Assembly: GCA_934045905.1 (NCBI GenBank)
Contig: OW203766.1
Span: 20,020,309 to 20,084,308, forward strand
Length of the DNA stretch: 64,000 nt
Reading direction: 5' to 3'
DNA from: Leuctra nigra
Taxonomy: Eukaryota > Arthropoda > Insecta > Plecoptera > Leuctridae
Made by a program: the position numbers and the translations under genes. This document shows, in pieces, positions 12,448 through 24,143 of the stretch (position 1 is its first letter; each line of letters opens with the position of its first letter). Under the pieces are notes generated by a model. The model was not told the DNA's origin and searched no databases. It worked only from the letters and a program-made list of their open reading frames with translations.

Positions 12448-13965
12448 GTACACTCCTGGACACTGAAATTGGTCCGCGGTCAATGTTCAAGTCACACTAC
12501 GGCTAGTATTTAACATTTATTTGAATGTAATTTTTTGGCACAATGACCGGATGGCTAGTGTGAGTCTAAGGGCCTAAAAATTACTTTAAATAAATAATCT
12601 AGTGGAGCGGTCGCTCCACCCAGCCAAGTCGTACTGTACACTCACACTCACTCAACATACCGTAAATGCCTAATAAACTGAGGAGCAGACCAAACACTTT
12701 TACTGTAAGCAACAACATGGCATTTTCGGCCTACTGGATCTCAAAATTGGAAAATCTCACATTGTTGTGAAATGTCTTAATTTCGAGCTATGGCCCACCC
12801 CACCCCATATACCAAATTTGGGAACAACAGGTTTTGCCATTTGCGAGCTAGAGGGCCATGAAAACAGTGAAATTATACCCCTTCTTAAAGCTATCTGATG
12901 ATGATGATGATGATGATGATGATTCAGATATCAGGAAACATTGTTGACAGGGCCACAGCCTAAACGGCTAAACCGATCGATCTGAAATTTTTACCACATG
13001 TGCACTTTTGGCGTCTGATGATACCTTTGTTCTTATAAATTTTTTGTGCCGCCATTTTTAAACCGGAAGTAACGTCATATATCAAAAACGGCTGGACCGA
13101 TTAGAACGAAATTAGCGCCATTCGATTTAGAAGGTCATCTATATGGAATATCAATAGTGAAAGAAGAAATGTTCTATAACCTAAACCGGAAATGACGTCA
13201 TAAAAATGACAAATCTGACTAAAATCATCTCTTATATCAATAACTACATATTCAGAAGGCTTATAATGTTACATAACATTTATAGATACAAATTTTAGGT
13301 GGCAGTGATGTCAACCGCCATTTTGAAAACCGGAAGTGATGCCGTAACTCGAGAACGGCTGGACCGATTGGAACGAAACTTTTGCTATACTTTGTAACAT
13401 ATTATTTATAGCATTAACACAGTAACAAGCACAACTTTTCTTAGCAACCAAATCACAAAATCTTATTTTTTAAAAGAATTATAATCTTTGGTGCCACAAT
13501 ATGTTACAAGTTGTAATAATAAACTGAAAAAAGGAGTGATATCCCCATAAAAAACACTCCGTGTAAAAATACCAGCCAAGTCTCTTCAATTAAAAAAAAA
13601 TAGAAGAAATCTAAAAATTCAGCACTGAAAAGTAGTGATATCAAAAAATTTGCCAAGTCAAAACTTTTCAAAAAATACTTGGCGCATCGTTTTTTTAGGA
13701 CATGTGTAGATGAGTACATTTCATTTCCTGCCTACTTCTATACTATTTATATGAACGATGCGCCAAGTATTTTTAGAAAAGTTTTGACTTGACAAATTTT
13801 TTGATATCACTACTTTTCAGTGCTGAATTTTTAGATTTCTTCTATTTTTTTTTAATTGAAGAGACTTGGCTGGTATTTTTACACGGAGTGTTTTTTATGG
13901 GGATAAGTACTAGCCTAAGAGTCGAGTGAATATTTGCTGACCATTTTCCGTGTCCAGGAGTGTAC
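12448..13965. mobile_element. TIR element split by a family A insertion
   Basis: GTACACTCCTGGACACTGAA begins at 12448 and its inverted counterpart ends at 13965. Similarity extends inward about 60 bp on both sides. The parts outside the inserted family A element total about 212 bp, a MITE-sized unit. No target duplication could be fixed. Confidence 0.65.
12599..13902 (+). mobile_element. family A element, copy E2 (2 modules)
   Basis: The palindromic end CTAGTGGAGCG is at the left (stem 12602-12619). The foldback end is at the right, with arms 13543-13689 and 13756-13902. AT flanks both ends (12597-12598, 13903-13904). A (GATGAT)n run lies at 12897-12923. Two body modules contain near-consensus CRE and ETS motifs. 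Confidence 0.88.
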
Positions 13966-15154
13966 ATAAACTCGATTGGCAATAATCTAGCAGATTATAG
14001 ATAAATCGTTTAGATTATTTTGTGGCAGCCAGATTGAATTCAATATATATTTGTTAAATATACCAAGGTAATTGGTTCGTATAAATTGTTGTGTATCTAG
14101 AATCTCCCAGCCCTATTTTAAAAGAATTAATGAAAGCTAAGCTTTTATCCTTTGTTTTGCTATTTATACAATTAAATTACTACTTGCTTTTGACTGGTTT
14201 TATGAATAGCGATCATTTCGTTCGCGATTTGAGATATATTTAACAATAAAGCTGGAAAATGATTACTTTCTGTTAGGGGGTGAGATTATCCTCTTGGATT
14301 GGCGATGTCCCTTTGTACATTTATAATCTCTTAGAGAGTTGCTTTCAATTCTCAGAATGGGGAGAAATTACAGAAGACTGCGTATTTAATTCGCATTGTG
14401 TAGAATAGAAGTAATTACAGATGTGACTTTTGTATTAACGAAATGTTTCTGACGCTTTTTCTATGGTTTCAATATGACTTTGATGAAATGCCCGTTTTAA
14501 AAAATTGTACTTTTAGAGTCTAATTACATCCAGAGGGAAATTATTGTGATTAATTTCATAGATACCGCCATAACTCGAAACAAATCCTATTGTTAAAATG
14601 TGGAACCTAAAGCTATTCTAAGGGCAATACAAGATATAGCTCTACCAATACTTTTCAAATAAGACAGCCGCCTGCATGTTCATATTCATGAGCTCCAGAG
14701 TGAAAAAAGGACTCTTAGCTCTTCATGAAGTTTGGGGAAAAATTGTATTGATAAGCCAGGGATTTTATTTCTTTCATCAATTTAAGAAATATATGTTTAT
14801 TATTTCTCCTAACAATATATATTACAATATATATGAATGCCACAAGAATACTTCTAGGAGAATACGTATCTTTAGAGCAGGCAGAAATAAATGAGCTGTC
14901 AATACATCAATACACTCTAGTATGAATATGATGTTTAGTTGTGATGATGTCCCACTAGTCAGAAACCTTCACCTATCGATGAAGAAAACGACTGACCAGC
15001 ACAGTCAGAATCACTAGCAGCAGTAACTGAACCCGGGCCATCGAACAAACCTCTGCGTATTTGTAGGCGCTTATTTGTATCAAAAATACCTATACAGTGC
15101 GATTTATGAGATCAAATCGGAATAGTAATTTATCAATTTTTAAAATCGAAATGG
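13966..15154. other. unassigned
   Basis: No gene or repeat supported. Confidence 0.5.
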
Positions 15155-15713
15155 TTAAAGCCCTATCACACTGAGTTGCAACCCGTGTATGGAACCGGCG
15201 GTTGGAAAATATGGTTGGCCGCGCATGTGCAGAGACTGAATTTGGTCAACCCACGGGTTGGGTTGAAAAATAGAGAAGTCTCTATTTTTCCGGTTCAACA
15301 ATTTGTTGTGGTACCACGTGACGTGAACTTACCAATAGGATGCTATAAATATTAGCTATAAATCATATTTATCAGATGAATATTGAACTTGAACATGTGT
15401 ATGGATAAATAGTGCGTATTATTATTAACTTGTACTTACTTAAATATCTTTCTTTCACAAGTAATCACTCAAAGTATGAGCTTTGGATTGCCGCTGTCAG
15501 ATTTGTTATTCCCTATACTTTTATTTTGGTTACTATTGCAACGTTTTCCGGAACCGGAAACGGTGCTTTCTGCGCAACTCATGAGTGTCAATTGTGAACC
15601 AACCAACATAAACCCAAACAGTTGCGTGTGATAGGATTTTGCCTCGTTTTGCAACAAAAGTTTCCATACGAGAGTTCCAACCACGGGTTGCAACTCAATG
15701 TGATACCCACTTT
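15155..15713. mobile_element. TIR element, about 560 bp
   Basis: AAAGCCCTATCACACTGAG starts at the left, and GTTGCAACCCGTG is shared with the inverted right end (15682-15713). TIR about 30 bp. A second internal inverted run (AGAGAAGTCTCT) lies at about 15271-15282. A TTA/TAT flank is possible. ORFs inside are not convincing. Confidence 0.68.
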
Positions 15714-15960
15714 ATACAAATTTTTGCACGGCCTCCTTTATAAGCATTTTTGTTATAAGTGGGCATTTTTAATTTACAAAAATCTATAGACATTTCCGTC
15801 ATGAAAATTTAATCAATTTTCTTTTGAGACTTCTTTCCAACTACACGTTCAGATACTGAGCTGCGAGCTGCAGGGTTTAATCTGGACAAATTATTATATA
15901 CAGTTGGGCTGACTCACTTGGCGTGTCCTTGGAAATATCCCATTCACTGCGAATTACAAT

Positions 15961-15979
15961 TGGTGGCAGCGACAGGATT
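15961..15979 (+). repeat. tRNA-Leu-like primer-binding site after an LTR-like TTACA end
   Basis: TGGTGGCAGCGACAGGATT follows TTACA plus AT. It is complementary, with about three mismatches, to the 3' end expected for tRNA-Leu (…CCACCGCTGCCACCA). It may mark an LTR retrotransposon remnant whose LTR lies to the left. Confidence 0.4.
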
Positions 15980-16341
15980 GTTTTGAAACTATGAATAGAA
16001 ATAACTTCTGGAGCTGAACTGTTGTTGTAACCGCTAGTTGTAGTTTACGTAGTTGGTTAACAGCGAATGTTTAGTTTTGTTAGTTGTAGGTTGTTATCAT
16101 TCAAATGGGGGTGAACTCTATTTGACTACATGGCAAAAATATCTCTTTTATGATGAGTTTGTGTGTGCGAAATTCGAACACACTTCACCAATTCCTATTA
16201 ATTAAATGTTTTGCATCAAAATCACCATACAAAGCACGTTTCAATAAAATAAACGTTCTAAACAGGAAAATATTCTGTTCGGTTGATTGAATGAACCTAA
16301 ATTACATTCTATTTGCAATTTTATAATCAATAATGATGGGA

Positions 16342-17010
16342 ATCAACGCGGCCCTAGTGCTCGTCCTCATCCACGCTTGTGTTCTAGATGTTGGGCGGCG
16401 TGGCGGGACGTCGTCTGAGCACCAGGAGAAGAGAGTCGTCGCCCCTGGTGCGGCTAGGGGGACGGCATCAACGCGGTCCTAGTGCTCGTCCTCACACACG
16501 CTTGTGTTCTAGATGTTGGGCGGCGTGGCGGGACGTCGTCTGAGCACCAGGAGAAGAGAGTCGTCGCCCCTGGTGCGGCTAGGGGGACGGCATCAACGCG
16601 GTCCTAGTGCTCGTCCTCACACACGCTTGTGTTCTAGATGTTGGGCGGCGTGGCGGGGCGTCGTCTGAGCACGAGGAGAAGAGGGTCGTCGCCCCTGGTA
16701 CGGCTATGAGGGACGGCGTTGTCACTGATGACGGCGTCAACGCGGTCCTAGTGCTCGCCCTCACACACGCTTGTGTTCTAGATGTTGGGCGGCGTGGCGG
16801 GGCGTCATCTGAGCACCAGGAGAAGAGGGTCGTCGCCCCTGGTGCGGCTAGGGGGACGGCGTTGTCACTGATGACGGCGTCAACGCAGTCCTAGTTCTCG
16901 TCCTCACACACGCTTGTGTTCTAGATGTTGGGCGGCGTGGCGGGGCGTCATCTGAGCACCAGGAGGAGAGGGTCGTCGCCCCTGGTGCGGCTGGGAGGGA
17001 CGGCGTTGAC
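16342..17010. repeat. GC-rich minisatellite, 125- and 143-bp units, about 5 copies
   Basis: Units start (A/G)TCAACGCGG at 16342, 16467, 16592, 16736 and 16879. The first two are 125 bp. Later ones add TTGTCACTGATGACGG and are 143-144 bp. Much richer in G+C and CpG than its flanks. Overlapping ORFs on both strands come from the repeat. Confidence 0.88.
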
Positions 17011-17018
17011 GGGGGATG

Positions 17019-17038
17019 ACTGGGGGGTGTCCCCCAGT
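17019..17038. other. perfect hairpin at the edge of the GC-rich array
   Basis: ACTGGGGG-GTGT-CCCCCAGT: 8-bp stem, 4-base loop. Confidence 0.7.
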
Positions 17039-17696
17039 GCCTCTAGTCCGAGGTATCGGCGACGACGAGCGGTCACGACCTCCGATCACAAATCCTGCGC
17101 TCTCGTCCAGCTTAAGCTTGGAGATATTATGTGAGTCAAGATTCACTTTACTTGTTTAAGTCATCTTTTCGTTCATCTTTACTTTTCCTGTATATAATCA
17201 ATCAATTAAGATTATGTTCTACTAATTCAGATAAAATCAACCGTTTATAATTTTTTCTACTTAAACTTTTTAAATTCAAGTTTACACAAAACTTTAGTAA
17301 AAAATATTGCTTCGTATGCATTATTACGTTTATATTTATTTTTCATTCGTGTGCACTCGGCAAAACATAAAACGGTATTGAAGTAATCGGATTGTCTAAA
17401 AATGATTTGATTGCTAACTCGGCGAGTTGCTGAGCACTCATTTAATTGATAATAATATAGATGAATTGTCAAAGAACATCACTACCAGTACTATGTAATT
17501 CAATTTTATTCATATACCATTTTATGTCTTGCTGAATGTGCATTCTTATTGTTAGTAAAAACAATGAAATTATAATATATATCAGTACTACTTCATTTCA
17601 GACACTATTTCATTATTAAAACCTAATATGCATCTTTTCATCTATACATAAAATGCATTAAAGAGATAAATTTTATATTGCTTACGGTTTTACAAA

Positions 17697-17714
17697 TGGT
17701 GTCAGATGAAGGAT
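17697..17714 (+). repeat. PBS-like motif copy
   Basis: TTTTACAAATGGTGTCAGATG; part of a 150-bp spaced pair with 17848-17865. Confidence 0.4.
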
Positions 17715-17847
17715 ATTAGAAAACCTCAAATTAAAAGGTACACTATTTCCATTCTTAAAGCCAAATATGAAACATTTATCAGTACATAATTCCCTTTTCA
17801 TCTACATAAAATACCAGATCGATATATTTTTCTGATCAACATACAAA

Positions 17848-17865
17848 TGGTGGCAGATGTAGGAT
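17848..17865 (+). repeat. PBS-like motif copy
   Basis: ATACAAATGGTGGCAGATG followed by TAGGATT. About two mismatches to the expected tRNA-Leu complement. Confidence 0.42.
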
Positions 17866-19955
17866 TATAAAATTCATGTCATTTGCACAGCACATAACGG
17901 CTGTCACTTTGCTCCTGTGCGGAGGAGCATATATTATCTTGTCCATCAATAAAAGCTATTTGGTGGAGGAGCCGTGCACATTCATCCCTGGACTCCATTG
18001 CGCAGAATGAGCCACCTAGCGGCAAATCAGATCCCCACTCAACACTCTCAGCACACTCTAGTAGCTAAATCACCAACCAACTCGCTCAGTCTGTTCGTTC
18101 CCCACCAGGTGTCGCGATATAGTTCCGAAACCCACCAACAGATCGCTCTCGACTTCAACATCAGCCCTGCGTGCTTTCCAGTAATTACTTTTTAATCGAT
18201 CGCAAAGTTATTAGACGCATTGGCAGCAGAGGAGTGGGGGGTAGGGGACAATGCGCCGAAAAAAACGCACCGTATATAATTATCCCGAAAGCAGCATTCA
18301 TTGGCAATGTCAATGGAGTGAATCAGATGAAACAACGGCGCTTGTTGTTGGCGACTATCCTCACTGATGACGTCACAGCCTTTTGGTTGCAGAAATCGAT
18401 TGCGGAATCCACGTGGCACTTTTCAAAGCTCTTCTTTACCCTTGCCCTAGATGCAATCTTATTATTCGAGATTACGGTGTGGCGATCTTGCCAAATCAAG
18501 CGTTAGCTCAACAAATACTACCTAGCAAATATAGTTTGAAATAGAAAATTAGGTACGACGAAGTTTTTTGTTAAGAATGCATAGTGTTTTATTACATTGA
18601 AAGGTATTTGAGAATCAAAACCTCATACTACTAGTTTTCAACAACTGTTTTTCCATTATTATTTTTTTTCATATGAAAAATCTCAGTTGTTTCACTACGC
18701 TGTAAAGCGAATGCTTGGATATTCTTCCAATATGACTACCGTTATTGAAGAACGTAACTTTTTACAGATTCAGTTGTTATTACAGTAATTTTGCAGTACT
18801 TATCAGGTATAATAAAAATTTTAACATGTTAAAATTATTGTGGTATTGACGTTCAGGAACTTGATAGATGAATACAGAACAACTGTGTTTTGTATTAGAA
18901 TGGCAATAAAAATACATCTTATTTATTATTGTTATTATTAATTATAAATAATACAATACAGTGTTAAGCAAATTATAGATTTCACAAACAAAGAGTCCGA
19001 ACGTTAGGAATTATGTGACGATTATATATTTATTGGAAAGAAAAAGAAAATGGATTTTAACTGAATCGACTTTTCTTAATACAGCCGAACTAATCAACTG
19101 CTTTAATATTAATACAAATTTAAATAATATACTACCCTTATCAACAAGTTAAAAATGGCCAACAAAATGGCCAACCAGTTTGAAACAAAATCAAGTGTGT
19201 CTAGGAGCAAGTTGGCTCAGGAGAACCGATCTCTTGAGCTTTCTCGTGATTCGTCTCATTAGAAAGGCAAACGCCGGGCAGTCTGCTTGCCTATAGGCCA
19301 CGACAGCTTTCTCCCCATCTTCCATCCGACTCTTTCTTCATCATCATTATAATCATCAGTCGCCGTTGGCCTAGTTGCAAATCAGTGCGACGTTAAACAA
19401 TGTATACAGACCGAACATACAACGTATTGCTAATATCTCTATCTCAAAGGTAGAATCACTTGAATCACTTTCAATGATTCATGAGATGAGGTAAAAAAAA
19501 GGAAAAAAAGAAGGTCGTTTCTGCCTTCATCTAATCATACTTGCAATATTGACAACAGTCATTTTGTAAGAAAATACTCAATATAGGAGTATTTGTTGCC
19601 TACAGTCTATTGCCAATTGATAAGCTTGTTTACATAATTCCAAAAAAGTGCAAAACCAAATCAAAGATTGGACTTGGTACCTTCTACCTCTGCAGGTGCA
19701 GATTTAATGTGTATCAAAATATCAATGTTGATATTTAATCGTATCAACAATATAACAAAATCTACAGCTGACTGCTTGTGACGTTAATAAATGTACTTGT
19801 TTCAAAGATGCAACATGGGAATATAATTGCATCACAGAATAAACAAAGCGCACGTCTTCTCATCCAACTTCCCTCGGCTTGTGGTTGATGAGGTGGTGAG
19901 TGGGTGTAGAGTAGCTTATGCCGTCAGACTTGTCATTGTAGCCGCGTGGGACTCA

Positions 19956-20875
19956 AGTGCTGCAGTGTGTGTGTGCATCAGTATGTCACAACACGATGCT
20001 GCAGTGTGTGGGTGCAGCAGTGTGTCACGACACGATGCTGCAGTGTGTGGGTGCAGCAGTGTGTCACGACACGATGCTGCAGTGTGTGTGTGCAGCAGTG
20101 TGTCACAACACGATGCTGCAGTGTGTGGGTGCAGCAGTGTGTCACGACACGATGCTGCAGTGTGTGGGTGCAGCAGTGTGTCACGACACGATGCTGCAGT
20201 GTGTGGGTGCAGCAGTGTGTCACGACACGATGCTGCAGTGTGTGTGTGCAGCAGTGTGTCACAACACGATGCTGCTCATTCAAGTGCTGCAGTGTGTGTG
20301 TGCAGCAGTGTGTCACAACACGATGCTGCTCATTCAAGTGCTGCAGTGTGTGTGTGCAGCAGTGTGTCACAACACGATGCTGCAGTGTGTGGGTGCAGCA
20401 GTGTGTCACAACACGATGCTGCTCATTCAAGTGCTGCAGTGTGTGGGTGCAGCAGTGTGTCACAACACGATGCTGCAGTGTGTGGGTGCAGCAGTGTGTC
20501 ACGACACGATGCTGCAGTGTGTGGGTGCAGCAGTGTGTCACGACACGATGCTGCAGTGTGTGGGTGCAGCAGTGTGTCACGACACGATGCTGCAGTGTGT
20601 GTGTGCAGCAGTGTGTCACAACACGATGCTGCTCATTCAAGTGCTGCAGTGTGTGTGTGCAGCAGTGTGTCACAACACGATGCTGCTCATTCAAGTGCTG
20701 CAGTGTGTGTGTGCAGCAGTGTGTCACAACACGATGCTGCAGTGTGTGGGTGCAGCAGTGTGTCACAACACGATGCTGCTCATTCAAGTGCTGCAGTGTG
20801 TGGGTGCAGCAGTGTGTCACGACACGATGCTGCAGTGTGTGTGTGCAGCAGTGTGTCACAACACGATGCTGCTGC
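19956..20875. repeat. 39/54-bp minisatellite with higher-order structure, about 21 units
   Basis: The 39-bp unit is ATGCTGCAGTGTGTGGGTGC plus AGCAGTGTGTCACGACACG. Some units carry a 15-bp insert (CTCATTCAAGTGCTG), giving 54 bp. A block of eight units (about 357 bp) is duplicated. Both unit lengths are multiples of three, so long ORFs appear in several frames on both strands. They show no sign of being genes. Confidence 0.92.
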
Positions 20876-21022
20876 TCCTGGCAAGACGCATCTTGTCACG
20901 TGGCGCTGTGACGTCAGAGTGGCGAGATTGTGGCGAAGACGATGACGATAAGGATGACGATTTGGATGCGGATTAGAACGAGAATGAAGAGGAGGGGGTA
21001 GAAGTATGGACGTGCATGAAGG

Positions 21023-21480
21023 TACTAAGAAAACGCTCTGTGTAACGCGTTGATAAGCGAGCCTTTTGCATGCGAATTAATATTCGTGCGAAAGTTGTAC
21101 TCTATTAGATCTTGGAAATAGAGGAAGAGAGAGTAGTGATAATTTTGTCTTTGAACCTATTTTCGAATAAATTTGAAAATATTACAAAACTAGCATAAAA
21201 TGGCCTTAAAATATAAATTACTCTTAAACTTATTGACAGGTTCGTATGAAAACACCTAACATGTTGGATTGAATGACCTCGCCAAATTTGAAGTTGATCT
21301 GTTAAACCGTTCAATTTTTCAATTTCAACCAATCATAGGATCACGCTATAAACTGTACAACCATAGATATTCATAGAAGTACCTATATGAATATCTATGG
21401 TTCAACAGTGTTCTCTGGCCAATGCTGGCAAAAACACACAAGCAGAGAAAGTGCCATAAGAGTACCGTTAATACGCTCAA
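21023..21480 (+). repeat. family B copy 3
   Basis: Starts ACTAAGAAAACGCTCTGTG and ends with GAGAAAGTGCCATAAGAG and CGCTCAA at 21480. It contains a 16-bp-stem inverted repeat (ACCATAGATATTCATA) at 21360-21403. Confidence 0.65.
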
Positions 21481-21491
21481 CCAAGCGTTAA

Positions 21492-22109
21492 GGTGGCTGT
21501 ATATCACGTGACTTTTTCAACCAAAATGCTACAAATGTTCACTTGGAAGAGTTAAGTTTAGTCCGTATTGTCCCTCATCAGATAAGTTAGGACACATCTG
21601 TTGGAACTAATCTACGCAGAAAAGAACTGCGAAAATAGCATATACTTTGATTTTACTTCCTTACACCTAAATATTCAAGACCTGAAGTTGAAGGAAATTC
21701 TACGAGTTGCCAAGAACAGCAAACTTTACTCTAATAAAAAGGCATAAATGCATCACAAACCTGACGCAATGTCAGAATGTAAAACATGCGCTCTTTCTTC
21801 CTCCTTCCAACGAAATGTTGAGATAATAATTATATCCACTATTATGAATTTAATGTTTAAACGAACAGCACTTGGTTTTGACAGTCTTCACACGCGTACG
21901 TATACACGAGATTTGTGTTGTTTTTATTATTAAATCACTGCAAAATTAAATAATATTGACTGCAAATATTGATAAGCTCCAGTATGCAGTGAATTTCCTT
22001 CATGTTCACCTTGGATTACTCAACATGAACCATGTAAGGTATGTACTCATAGGTAACTATTTTTTTGGATCCGATGTAGAGAAATAAAGTCACGTGATAT
22101 ACATTGGTC
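21492..22109. mobile_element. TTAA element T1
   Basis: TTAA at 21488-21491 and 22110-22113. Ends GGTGGCTGTATATCACGTG and the inverse of CACGTGATATACATTGGTC; 18 bp (TGTATATCACGTGACTTT) match exactly. A TTAA target suggests a piggyBac-like MITE (inference). Confidence 0.7.
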
Positions 22110-22113
22110 TTAA

Positions 22114-23420
22114 GAGACGCAAAAATAAAGGACAATGATCAAAATATGCATCCATCTACGTTTTTTTGTATTAAAAAAAATCCATTATCAATCTTCAAAG
22201 TTCCTTCCCAATACTGCGAACCAACTTGAGTAAGTAACGTTGAAACCATCCGAAAGCTCATCGGGAAAACCCGATCACATGACCAGCGAGCCCTGCTCTG
22301 ATTGGTCGCTTTGATCTCCGTCGGCGGGGTGGCGCCAAGTCCAAGGTCACGAGTGCGTTCTCCTGACGCTAACTAGACAATGACGTCACAATACAGCTCA
22401 GACGGTGTGTGCATCCATTTGACTGACCGCGGATTCATTGTAAACATAATACAAAAACATGATAGATACGTCACAAAGTTTGCCTTTGTGAATGTTTGTT
22501 AGTGCACTCTTTCATGGTGTAATTCAATAATTGAAAGTTAATGAAATGATAAGGAACAGAAAATAAAGCTCTGGATTTATCTAGGTGATGTTGAACAGTG
22601 TTATCACATTCTATTTTGGGAGCATTGTTGAAAGAATATGGAAAAGTTAATGTTAAATTTGTGTTATGTTGCCGTTTAGTATAAGTTTAAAACATAACAT
22701 ATCTTAAAATATATCTAAATTATCCAGTTAACCACTTAATATTATTTAAAATTTATTCAAACCCCTTCTCTAATTCTTCTTCACCAATTCTACTCTCCTC
22801 TAAAACATCAATTAACCAATCAATATCTAATACAAACAGCCTATCACGTAGCTTACCACAGTTTAAAGTTTCCCACCAACCCTCATCAGCTAGGAGAGAA
22901 GTTTGATAGCCGATATTAAGTTAAGCCGGAAGTTCGGTTGCGATTGTGAGGTTAATTAGAATTGTAATCAACACGGCCTAGAGTTTGATGATATTGGGAG
23001 AGCATTTGTGACGACAAAGGTTGGCCTGTAATGATATTATTGAGTTGATTGCAGCATCATTGCCTGTTGTTTGCAACATTAGTAGACAAGTTATGTGGCG
23101 GGACGAGTTGAAATAAGTTATGAGTGATATAATTGAACAGTTTAATTTTTAAGAAGTTATGAACATCAAACAAATGCATAAATCAAAAACGATTTAATTT
23201 ACACAGTTACTTTCGCCGACATCAAAACTTCAATAGTGACTGTCGTATGTTGACTGGACCCAATTCCATATCCGTTTTTAAAGACATTCTATGTGAAGTA
23301 TTCTCACAACCATAAGAATCTTACTAAAAGGTTACATATTCGTTACAGAATAATGTTACATAATCAAACCAAAATAACTTAAAACTATACCGGCGTAGCA
23401 CACTGATCTGCTGGGCTAGC
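22114..23420. other. unassigned
   Basis: Only the motif cluster at 22300-22388 stands out. Confidence 0.5.
22300..22388. promoter_or_regulatory. promoter-like motif cluster
   Basis: GATTGG (inverted CCAAT box), TGGCGCCA (22330-22337, E2F-like), CAAGGTCA (22342-22349, FTZ-F1/ERR half-site) and TGACGTCA (22381-22388, CRE) within 90 bp, outside recognised repeats. Direction unknown. Confidence 0.35.
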
Positions 23421-23424
23421 TTAA

Positions 23425-23921
23425 GGTGGCTGGAGCGATCGAGGCATAGTTTCAGTTCTTCAAATATTTTGCGTACTTATTGATATTCATGCCATACACA
23501 ATACCTTAAAAATTTATACACTTCTCGTGTCTAGTTTCTGAGATAATTAGAGTTTTCTCCCCTATGTTATCTTATGCAGCCAAGTAAAATCGATACACTT
23601 TTAAGCAAAACTGAAGTTCTAATTTTTTGTACCGTTATTTTGAACAAAACTCTTTTTTTCTTGTAGATATACGGACGTTCTATCAGGAAAAAATTTTCTT
23701 TACCAACGTGTGCTATTTTAAAAGTTAGAAGTCAAATTCGAAATGATTTTACTATCCCTACCATGTTAAAGCTTTACATAACATAAAATTGAAACCTCAC
23801 TTTTGGGCTAGATTTGCAAAATAAAAGACGTTAAAAGAAATTGTTATACATTGGAAAACGTTTTTTGAACTTATACTTTCAAGACAAAAATATTTTTGTT
23901 ATATCGTTCGCTCCAGCCACC
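23425..23921. mobile_element. TTAA element T2, about 50 bp downstream of the Cys-rich gene's stop
   Basis: Ends GGTGGCTGGAGCGATCG and the inverse of CGTTCGCTCCAGCCACC. Flanked TTAA at left and TCAA (one change) at right. Confidence 0.72.
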
Positions 23922-23972
23922 TCAAGGCGATTTATCTGCATTTATCTGCTGGGACAACTTAACTGAAGAATG

Positions 23973-24143
23973 TTACGACGTGCACTGATACTGTAGGAAA
24001 CAGGCGATCCCGATGGCGCAAAGAGGGTACAGCGTCTGACAGTTCTGTCCGATTGGGCATCCGGTGACGAAGCAAGATGGTACACACTTGTAAGCAGGAG
24101 GACATGGCGTCGCATCGCACAAGCCCAAGTTCTTCTCACAAAC
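23973..24143 (-). CDS. exon 3 of the Cys-rich gene: C-terminal Cys block
   Basis: The acceptor reads TTTTATCCAG|GTTTGTGAG. The exon has 56 codons and TAA at 23975-23973. Ten Cys lie in 56 residues, and CPIGQNC repeats the motif completed at the exon 2/3 junction. An overlapping ORF in another frame lacks the Cys pattern and was dismissed. Confidence 0.82.
   Translation of the reverse strand, partial: VCEKNLGLCDATPCPPAYKCVPSCFVTGCPIGQNCQTLYPLCAIGIACFLQYQCTS

Larger units (their letters stand above)
17040..19955. other. unassigned apart from two PBS-like motifs
   Basis: The 17600-17870 stretch may be a tandem pair of a 150-bp repeat. Nothing else supported; the ORF at 18171-18506 has an overlapping antisense ORF. 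Confidence 0.5.

Noticed and set aside
16579..17146. ORFs across the GC-rich minisatellite
   Set aside because: Repeat-derived, present on both strands, low complexity.
19827..20976. Long ORFs (293-372 codons) on both strands
   Set aside because: They come from 39/54-bp units whose lengths are multiples of three; frames on both strands are open, and there is no domain.
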